Part shown: positions 38,235 to 45,090 of the stretch, piece after piece
Layout: every line of letters starts with the position of its first letter
Position numbering within the stretch: the stretch's first letter is position 1
Assembly: GCA_026552955.1 (NCBI GenBank)
Contig: JAPMTS010000010.1
Location: 1 to 64,000, forward strand
From: Candidatus Methanoperedens sp.
GTDB lineage: Archaea; Halobacteriota; Methanosarcinia; Methanosarcinales; Methanoperedenaceae
Direction of reading: 5' to 3'
Length of the DNA stretch: 64,000 nt
The notes under the pieces: generated by a model
The model's database searches: none
What the model was told of the DNA's origin: nothing
Seen by the model: only the letters and a program-made list of their open reading frames with translations
Program-made: the position numbers and the translations under genes

Positions 38235-39639
38235 CATTTATTCAACAATATGTCCCGGCTGCAATTTTGGCTGCGGCCTGTATATTCGTGAAAATGGCTC
38301 ACTAGATGTTGATTTCAGGAAATCATCACCTGCTAATGCCGGAAAACTATGCAGGTTCGGAATGAGCCTTCCAAAGTTCTTTAATCCCGCAAAATCGATG
38401 ATAGATGGCGTGGAGACCACTATGGAAGAAGCCGCAAAGGAAGCGGCAAAGAGAATTTCAGCCAGTAAGGGTTCTGTTGCATTTCTCTCCCTGGGAAATA
38501 CCTCTAACGAGGAGCTTCTTGCATTCCAAAAGATCGCTGAATCATATTTATGCACCGGGGTAAATTTTGAGGCGCTGCCGAAGGATACTTATCAAACGAT
38601 AAGCATCGGAATTCCTTACAACGAGATCGAGGCTGCAAAACATATCGTGCTTTTCATTGACCCATACGAGCAGTATCCTCTCATCGTACGGCGCTTGCTT
38701 CTGGCAAAGACAAAAGGCGCAAAGATCACAGCAGTGTGGTGGAAAGATCTTATGCTGGCAGATGAAAACATCAGGCCTGATGATATTTCCAAACTTGCCC
38801 TTACTCAGGATTCCATCATTATTTCGGATTTCCATCCGCTTTCTGATACTGAGCAGGTAAAAAATGTGCTTTCACTTGCAAAGAACGCGGGAGCAAAAGT
38901 AACGTTCCTCAAGCCATTTGCGAACTCGACAGGTGAGTATATCATATCAAAGGATACAAAACAAAAGTCACTTGCACAGCTTATTGATGATATTAATAAA
39001 GGAACGATAAAGACGCTTTTTGCTCTTGAATCAGATATAGCCGCGCTGATACCCTCTGATACCCTTTCAAAACTCACAAACCTGATAATCCAGGCAGGAC
39101 AGGCGTCTTCTACAAAAGCAAATATCGTGATAGCACATGACCCGCTTTATAAGAAAAAAGGCACAGTAATAAATAATGAGGGCAGAGTGCAGACGCTGGG
39201 CGGCGCCGGGACGAATGGGCTTGAGGCGCTTGGTATTATTGCGGGGAGCAAATTTGATTTCAATACACTCCATGAATCAATAAAGAAAACGATCGGCATT
39301 ACAGCGGTCGATGAATTTACGATCCCGAAATACGATAGACCCGCATACGGTGCAATACAGGCCGCGCCAAAACCAGTTGAGAAAAAACCGGCGCTTATTG
39401 ATGTGTATAATCCTTTCATGTGGTTTGACCTGGCGGATGACAATGATTTCGTTGAGCTTAATTTGAACACGGTAAGGGCCCTGAAACTCCTGAAGGGCGG
39501 GACGCTGAAGATAAAATCAAACGGAAGCGCCCTTGAAAAGAAGTTCAAGGTTGCGCCCGTGCAGGATAATGTTTTGCTCACAGGAAAAAGCATGGGCATA
39601 GAGAAAGGAATCATTACGCCAGTTGAGATATCGAGGTGA
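38224..39639 (+). CDS. FdhA/FwdB-like protein, no evident catalytic Cys/Sec
   Basis: 471 residues. ATG 38224 with GGAGG seven bases upstream. The N-terminus holds a [4Fe-4S] motif Cys10, Cys13, Cys17, Cys43 (CPGCNFGC ... LCRFG) as in FdhA, FwdB and NuoG, followed by molybdopterin-oxidoreductase core features (EEAAKEAAKRI, FQKIAESYL, IVLFIDPYEQYPLIVRRLL). Where formate or formylmethanofuran dehydrogenases have the Mo/W-ligating Cys or Sec, the sequence reads PKDTYQTISIG with no Cys; Cys110 aligns earlier by eye. It is shorter than FdhA (about 680 aa), and the C-terminal pterin-binding domain is reduced. It is likely an electron-transfer or structural paralogue, like NuoG, rather than an active formate dehydrogenase. 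Confidence 0.75.
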   Translation: MSDNIYSTICPGCNFGCGLYIRENGSLDVDFRKSSPANAGKLCRFGMSLPKFFNPAKSMIDGVETTMEEAAKEAAKRISASKGSVAFLSLGNTSNEELLAFQKIAESYLCTGVNFEALPKDTYQTISIGIPYNEIEAAKHIVLFIDPYEQYPLIVRRLLLAKTKGAKITAVWWKDLMLADENIRPDDISKLALTQDSIIISDFHPLSDTEQVKNVLSLAKNAGAKVTFLKPFANSTGEYIISKDTKQKSLAQLIDDINKGTIKTLFALESDIAALIPSDTLSKLTNLIIQAGQASSTKANIVIAHDPLYKKKGTVINNEGRVQTLGGAGTNGLEALGIIAGSKFDFNTLHESIKKTIGITAVDEFTIPKYDRPAYGAIQAAPKPVEKKPALIDVYNPFMWFDLADDNDFVELNLNTVRALKLLKGGTLKIKSNGSALEKKFKVAPVQDNVLLTGKSMGIEKGIITPVEISR

Positions 39640-39644
39640 TGGGA

Positions 39645-40088
39645 ATGGCAGATGAAAAAGTAATCCAGAAATCTAAACCGGATGCAGATAAAGAAGCGGC
39701 AAAAGCTACTCTCCTGGCTCTTGCAGGAACAAAACCACCTGAAGCGCCAAAAGCCCAGAAGGCAAAACCGGAGGAAGTTAAGGTAAAAACCGAACCAGTA
39801 AAAGCCGAAGTGACAAAGGAAGTGGCAAAACCTGAAGGAGCAAAAGAAGCAGCACCTGAAGGAAAAACTGGAGCGACAAAAGCTGAAGTTAAGAAGGAAG
39901 CTGATCCCAACAAGGAATTCGTGGATGGCATAATGGCAGAGATGGCTCTTAAAGGCGCATCAAAGAAGAGACTAATCAAGATGCTGGGTGAGCAGTTCAA
40001 TTTCGATAAGCACAAGGTGATGTTCAGGCTCAAGAGGGCGCTGATAAGTGAGAGGTATGCGGCGGCGCATGCAGAGGCGGGGCATTGA
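39645..40088 (+). CDS. Ala/Lys/Pro/Glu-rich protein of Hdr cluster
   Basis: 147 residues from ATG 39645 (AGGTG six bases upstream; ATG 39639 is an alternative). About 85 residues are low-complexity KP.E/KAE/AKPEGAKEA repeats. They end in a compact, probably helical domain (about 90-147) with EFVDGIMAEMALKGASKKRL and HKVMFRLKRALISERYAA. No family recognised. The disordered linker and charged helical cap suggest a scaffold or tether for the Hdr assembly. It is the last gene of the run, five bases after the FdhA-like gene. Confidence 0.7.
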   Translation: MADEKVIQKSKPDADKEAAKATLLALAGTKPPEAPKAQKAKPEEVKVKTEPVKAEVTKEVAKPEGAKEAAPEGKTGATKAEVKKEADPNKEFVDGIMAEMALKGASKKRLIKMLGEQFNFDKHKVMFRLKRALISERYAAAHAEAGH

Positions 40089-40547
40089 AAGAAATGATAT
40101 GATAACCATTATTAAGATGAAGAAAAAAACCTTGAGGAATGGAAAGTAACTCGTTCTACAATAGTTGAATTTGATCGAATTTAGATCTTTGCTCAAATCA
40201 CCTCAGCAATTTATTTTTAATAGGTTTATATACTTATATTTTTTTAGAGTGCCTTGATAATTCTAATTGGCTTGCAGCCTATGCATGGAAACGTGGGCTG
40301 AAACTCGAAAAACCTCCCCATCTTTCGGCTACTCAGACAATGGGATTGTCATAAGGAAAAATGATGGAAATAGAGCTTTATATTTTATTTCAAAGACCAT
40401 AGAATCGGACTTAGCCGAGATGAATAATAAATATTATCACAACAAAAAAAATTAGAGGATAAATTCTTATAATGATTTTTCAATAGATATTTGAATGAAA
40501 TGATCTAACAAATCAGGAAACAGATATACCTGTAAAGGCTTATTAGG
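40089..40547 (+). other. AT-rich gap with possible gene remnant
   Basis: No confident gene. A TATA-like TTTATATAC (about 40225) precedes a frame without ATG that reads NWLAAYAWKRGLKLEKPPHL (about 40267-40330) and stops at TCATAA; it looks like the tail of an unidentified protein. An overlapping 62-codon frame from 40267 in another phase has no recognisable motif. Bases 40455-40547 are AT-rich and probably hold the flippase promoter. Confidence 0.3.
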
Positions 40548-41846
40548 ATGTATGCAGACATGAGTAATAAATATATTTTTAATAAACTTAAATCTGGCAA
40601 AACCTTGATAAATTATGCATTCCTGAAAATATCAAGCCAGGGATTCTTATTCCTTCTGTCTCTCATTCTGGCAAAAGTTTTATCTCCTGATAGATTCGGG
40701 GCATATTCTCTGAGCCTGATGATAATCTATTTTTTTAGCGCCTTATTCATGAGGTCCTCACAGGACCCTTCCATTGTCCTGGGCACTGACGAGTTGAAAC
40801 AACACAGTAAAATTAACAGAATATTTACTATAAGAATTATTATGCTGATCCAGGCAATAATTGTTTTCTATTTGATTACGTGGATTTTCTTCCGTCCATT
40901 ATCGAATTTTTCTTCCCTGGATGAAACCGGATTCTTCTTCCTGTTTTTTGCCTATACGGGCCTATGCATACGAAATTTTTTTGAAGGTACTTTTTTGACA
41001 CTGAATCACAGAATGGCTGAAGCTGCCTACGATGTCCTCACCAATATTATTTCATTTATCTGGCTATTTATAATACATTATTTTTTTACGATCAATATTG
41101 AAAACATCTTCATGATGTTCTTCATTTCACCAATTATTGCCGGTCTTATTTTTATAAGAGAGATAGATTTTAACAAAGTTCTTCCCTTCAAATTTGATCC
41201 GGTGATATTCAGGCAAATGTTCAACTATACTAAATGGACTATTTTAGGTAGTGTTAGTTTATATTTTGTAAATTGGGTAGATACTTTTGTCCTGAGAATA
41301 TTTGTCTCGCTGGATCAAATCGGGATCTACTATTTAGGATATCAGATATTCAAAGGGATTCTTGTCCTTATTTCTATCGCGAGAGTATACTATTTGCCTT
41401 TCATTTCACAACATATCAAGGATGAAAAGAAAATGCAGAATTACCTGGCGAACAAGCGATGGATAATGATGGCAGCCGGATTTATGGGAATATGTCTTAT
41501 CTATATCGCCCTTCCTTCCCTATTCAATATCATGTATTCGGATGCTTATCAGGGATCCGTCACTGTTGTGAGAATTTTGCTGGCTGGAGCGGTATTTTCT
41601 CTCTATCAAACCTTTTACTCCCCTATTTTCGATGCCATGAGACGCTATGAATTTACACAGCTTGCATCAATATTAATGGTGGCCATCAATCTTGTACTCG
41701 ACTATATCCTGATTTTCTTTTTTGGATTCCTGGGAGCTGCTGTGGCAACTGCTATTACATACGCTATATTGAGCTTGATTTATGAATTGTATTTCAGAAG
41801 ATACCTGAAGAATATTATTTTTCCATCCAGGCCTTCAATCAGATAA
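40548..41846 (+). CDS. Polysaccharide flippase (Wzx/RfbX type)
   Basis: 432 residues with about 12-14 hydrophobic helices over the whole length and the polysaccharide-biosynthesis signature near the N-terminus (YAFLKISSQGFLFLLSLILA, DRFGAYSLSL). MOP-superfamily lipid-linked oligosaccharide flippase. It could serve surface glycan or S-layer glycosylation. No glycosyltransferase is adjacent, although three GT4 genes lie 20 kb away. Start ATG 40548; a second ATG at 40560 is possible. Confidence 0.88.
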   Translation: MYADMSNKYIFNKLKSGKTLINYAFLKISSQGFLFLLSLILAKVLSPDRFGAYSLSLMIIYFFSALFMRSSQDPSIVLGTDELKQHSKINRIFTIRIIMLIQAIIVFYLITWIFFRPLSNFSSLDETGFFFLFFAYTGLCIRNFFEGTFLTLNHRMAEAAYDVLTNIISFIWLFIIHYFFTINIENIFMMFFISPIIAGLIFIREIDFNKVLPFKFDPVIFRQMFNYTKWTILGSVSLYFVNWVDTFVLRIFVSLDQIGIYYLGYQIFKGILVLISIARVYYLPFISQHIKDEKKMQNYLANKRWIMMAAGFMGICLIYIALPSLFNIMYSDAYQGSVTVVRILLAGAVFSLYQTFYSPIFDAMRRYEFTQLASILMVAINLVLDYILIFFFGFLGAAVATAITYAILSLIYELYFRRYLKNIIFPSRPSIR

Positions 41847-41875
41847 GTTCATTACCCTTCATTCAAAATATATCA

Positions 41876-42244
41876 ATGATGCCTCGTGTTACAAAAGTAC
41901 TCCTTTTCCTTAAAAATATGGTATATGAGAGCACAAGTCCAAACGAAATCCTGCGTTTTGCGAAATATTACCGGAAGAAGGGACTGGACGTAGTTCTTGT
42001 TCTCTGGGGCCCGATGGGTGTTATTCTGGGAAAAAAAGGCAAGACCGGAACACCTGCTTATGATGACAGGGTACGTGAGTGTATAGGAATGGGAATAAAG
42101 ATCAAATGCTGTGAACTTGCTTCGTCGATGATAGGTTTGGAAAAAGATGAACTTATTGACGGTATAGAACTGATACATTCTTTTGAGGTGGCTGACCTTA
42201 TGCTCGAATACTGTGAAGAGGGGCAGCTTGTTATAAACCTTTAA
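41876..42244 (+). CDS. DsrE-family protein
   Basis: 122 residues with the DsrE/DsrF/YchN alpha-beta fold: VTKVLLFLKNMVY strand-helix start, a VVLVLWGPMGVIL central segment, and CIGMGIKIKCCELASSMIGL, where sulfur-relay members carry their reactive Cys. Such proteins bind or transfer sulfane sulfur or form hexamers of unknown role. Both Cys of the CC pair are candidates. Start ATG-ATG at 41876. It precedes the M24 genes by 31 bases. Confidence 0.8.
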   Translation: MMPRVTKVLLFLKNMVYESTSPNEILRFAKYYRKKGLDVVLVLWGPMGVILGKKGKTGTPAYDDRVRECIGMGIKIKCCELASSMIGLEKDELIDGIELIHSFEVADLMLEYCEEGQLVINL

Positions 42245-42275
42245 ATCGAAGGTAATATGTACAATTATTGACCTC

Positions 42276-43433
42276 ATGAAATCAATGAAACTGAATATTC
42301 CTGATGCTCAAGCCTTCCTGATGGTCAGTGAGAGCGAACATAACGCTGATATGTATTATGCCAGCGGGTTTTTGGCTTATGATCCATTTGTTTACCTCAA
42401 TTCAGGGAAGGATCTCATCCTGATATCTGATATGGAACTGGGAAGGGCACGAAAGGAATCAAAAGTCAATGACGTTATCCCGACATCCGGATTCAATATT
42501 ATGGACAAGGTCAGAAAAACCAGGGATATTGATACCGCATATTGTGAAATGATAATTGAGCTTATCCGTTCGAAGAATCTGGATCGTATCGCAGTGCCAT
42601 ATAATTTTCCGGTTCAGCTTGCCGATTGTTTACGGGGGGCAGGGCTTGAAATCATCCCCATAAAAAGCCCATTGCGTGAAATGCGCGAAATAAAAAATGA
42701 ACCTGAGATAAGTGCGATCGAATATGCGCAAAGATCCGGTGAGAAAGCCCTCGCCGAAGGTATCAGGGCAATACAAAACGCAGCTGTGAAAGATGGCGTT
42801 CTTATGTATGAAAATTCACCATTAAAAACCCGGGATATAAGGGCTATTATTGATAAGTCACTTCTTTCTTTCAATTGTGAAGCCCCTGATATTATAATCG
42901 CATGTGGTCAAGGCAGCAGCGACCCTCACTGGAAAGGAGAAGGTGAACTTCTTGCAGATGAGCCTATAGTCATTGACATGGTGCCTCGTTCCAAAACGGA
43001 CAGGTATTATTCGGATATGACAAGGACAGTAGTGCATGGAACTCCCTCAAAAGAATTGGTAGATATGTATTCGGCTGTCCTGGATTCCCAGTCATGCGCC
43101 ATCAAAAAGATAAAAGCAGGAGTTACAGGAGCAGATATCCACAATATCGTATGCGATGTGCTGGAAGAAAGAGGGTACAAGACCGCAAGGGGTAAGAATA
43201 CTGAGTTCACGGAAGGCTTCATCCATTCCAGCGGGCATGGCGTAGGCCTTGATATCCATGAAGGACCAAACCTGGGAGAGAACGGAAAAGAATTAAAAGC
43301 GGGATGCGTTGTTACGGTCGAACCCGGTCTTTATTATAAGAAAATCGGTGGTGTGCGCCTTGAGGATGTTGTTGTTGTCACACGGGGCGGATGCAATAAT
43401 TTAACTATGTTTGAAAAGAATCTGGTGTTATAA
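42276..43433 (+). CDS. M24 aminopeptidase P-like (Xaa-Pro)
   Basis: 385 residues: an N-terminal creatinase-like domain (about 1-135) and a C-terminal pita-bread M24 catalytic domain with metal ligands in VIDMVPRSKTDRYYSDMTRT (Asp pair), HSSGHGVGLDIHE (His) and VTVEPGLYY / RLEDVV (Glu pair). Predicted dinuclear metal dipeptidase or Xaa-Pro aminopeptidase for cytoplasmic peptide turnover. The stop overlaps the start of the methionine aminopeptidase gene (TAATG). Confidence 0.9.
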   Translation: MKSMKLNIPDAQAFLMVSESEHNADMYYASGFLAYDPFVYLNSGKDLILISDMELGRARKESKVNDVIPTSGFNIMDKVRKTRDIDTAYCEMIIELIRSKNLDRIAVPYNFPVQLADCLRGAGLEIIPIKSPLREMREIKNEPEISAIEYAQRSGEKALAEGIRAIQNAAVKDGVLMYENSPLKTRDIRAIIDKSLLSFNCEAPDIIIACGQGSSDPHWKGEGELLADEPIVIDMVPRSKTDRYYSDMTRTVVHGTPSKELVDMYSAVLDSQSCAIKKIKAGVTGADIHNIVCDVLEERGYKTARGKNTEFTEGFIHSSGHGVGLDIHEGPNLGENGKELKAGCVVTVEPGLYYKKIGGVRLEDVVVVTRGGCNNLTMFEKNLVL

Positions 43434-44308
43434 TGAAAGAAACAGATGAAACAATCGAGAAATACCGACAGGCAGGAAGGATCCTGTCAGAGGTCCGAAA
43501 AGTTACTGCCCAAAAGGTAACTGAGGGTGCAAGTCTTCTTATGGTGGCGGAATTTGCGGAGAACATGATACGAGAAAAAGGAGGAGAACCTGCGTTTCCG
43601 GTGAACATTTCAAGAAATGACGAGGCTGCTCATTCAACCCCCTGTTTAAAAGATAAATCCGTATTTGGAAAAGATATGGTAAAATTGGATATCGGTGTAC
43701 ATATCGATGGATACATTGCAGATACTGCGATCACTGTTGACCTTTCAGGTAATCATAAGCTTGTTAAAGCTGCTGAATCTGCCCTTGAGGAGGCTATCAA
43801 TTTCATTAAAGCCGGAGTAAATACTTCAGATATTGGCGGAGTTATTGAAGATTCAATAACTTCCTATGGCTATAAACCCATAATCAACCTCACAGGGCAT
43901 GGGCTAGCACAGTATATCCAGCATGCACCGCCTGCAATACCCAATAAGAGAATGCCTGGAGGAGTGATCCTTGAAGAAGGAGATATCGTTGCGATTGAAC
44001 CTTTCGCCACGAACGGGGCTGGGAAAATACATGATGCAGGAAGTGCCGAGATCTTCCATATTGTTTCCGACAGACCCGTCAGGCACCCTTCTGCAAGGAA
44101 ATTATTAAAGGAGATAGAAAAATATAAAACGCTTCCCTTTGCGAAAAGATGGCTTGGTGAACGTGTGGATTTTGCAATGCTTGCACTTTCCAAAGCAAAT
44201 ATTATCAGGCCATACCCGATACTCAAGGAAATCCAGGGCGGGCTTATCTCCCAGGCTGAACATACGATTATCGTGACAGCAGACGGGTGTGAGGTAATAA
44301 CTATATGA
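43433..44308 (+). CDS. map: Methionine aminopeptidase, type II
   Basis: 291 residues. Removes initiator Met. The pita-bread fold ligands are visible: KLDIGVHIDGYIADTA (Asp residues), NLTGHGLAQYIQH (His), and VAIEPFATNG plus SQAEHTIIV (Glu residues). The insertion before the last ligands (about 200-260) is that of type II (archaeal/eukaryotic) enzymes. Translationally coupled to the M24 gene upstream and overlapping the next gene by four bases. Confidence 0.95.
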   Translation: MKETDETIEKYRQAGRILSEVRKVTAQKVTEGASLLMVAEFAENMIREKGGEPAFPVNISRNDEAAHSTPCLKDKSVFGKDMVKLDIGVHIDGYIADTAITVDLSGNHKLVKAAESALEEAINFIKAGVNTSDIGGVIEDSITSYGYKPIINLTGHGLAQYIQHAPPAIPNKRMPGGVILEEGDIVAIEPFATNGAGKIHDAGSAEIFHIVSDRPVRHPSARKLLKEIEKYKTLPFAKRWLGERVDFAMLALSKANIIRPYPILKEIQGGLISQAEHTIIVTADGCEVITI

Positions 44309-45090
44309 AGGTATCAGGGATATTCATATCTCTTGTTCTTCTTTTTTCAGTGACAGAAATAGTCTGCGCAGAAACCGGGTGGGTAAATAATATAACGGTA
44401 AATGAATATAATATTACCTGGAGTTACACTGAGACTCTTACGGGAATGGATTCAATATCCTACAGGATAAACCTTGATTCAAAGATCGGAAATAATGATA
44501 GTTTTATTAATGCATGGGAACTCCTGAAAGCGGATAAGGATTCGCGGCAAAAGTTCAAGAATTCCCTAGAAAATGAATTTGACATAAAGATAAATAATGA
44601 GACCTCTGGCATAGAATTGATAGATGTTGATTCTTCCTTGTCGCAGGCCATTATCGGAAAAACCCATCTTCCGGATACGATCGAGAACAGGTATTATGTC
44701 ACTTACAGGTTGAAAGAAAGCATTTATAACGACAGCAGTATCTGGTTCCTGGGGCAACCCAAATCACCCGTATCAATAATTCTTCCACAGGGGATCGATA
44801 TTTTCGATATTTCAGGTATGGATAATGAAACAAGGAATATCGATTCAAGCATCTCAGGATATTTTTCCAATTTATCCAAAAATCGCGCCGAGATCACTAT
44901 CAATATAAGTAAAAATGCATCATATAACCTGACTTCTCCTGAAGCTAATATAACAGAAGTCGTGGAAAACAATGAAAATAGTACAAAACCGGTATCTGAA
45001 GTATCTACGAAAATCAGGAAATGGAGTATTATCGGGGTCGGGATCGTATTTATTGTATTGATCTATGTTTTTAAGGTAAGAAAGAATTAG
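44305..45090 (+). CDS. Exported membrane-anchored protein, unknown
   Basis: 261 residues: signal peptide (about 1-22), an extracytoplasmic beta-rich region with many N-x-S/T sequons, and a C-terminal transmembrane helix (about 238-255) with a basic end (KVRKN). No recognised domain; resembles archaeal DUF4897-type surface proteins. ATGA overlap with map implies co-transcription. Its 3' end overlaps the convergent P-type ATPase gene by 20 bases. Confidence 0.75.
   Translation: MKVSGIFISLVLLFSVTEIVCAETGWVNNITVNEYNITWSYTETLTGMDSISYRINLDSKIGNNDSFINAWELLKADKDSRQKFKNSLENEFDIKINNETSGIELIDVDSSLSQAIIGKTHLPDTIENRYYVTYRLKESIYNDSSIWFLGQPKSPVSIILPQGIDIFDISGMDNETRNIDSSISGYFSNLSKNRAEITINISKNASYNLTSPEANITEVVENNENSTKPVSEVSTKIRKWSIIGVGIVFIVLIYVFKVRKN

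Noticed and set aside
28227-40088. Interpretation as a hydrogenase (Mvh) cluster
   Set aside because: MvhD is present twice, but the [NiFe] large and small subunits (MvhA, MvhG) are absent; the F420/Fdh-like proteins occupy their place.
40267-40455. 62-codon frame before the flippase
   Set aside because: A different phase in the same place reads more like a protein remnant; neither has a start signal or a known motif.
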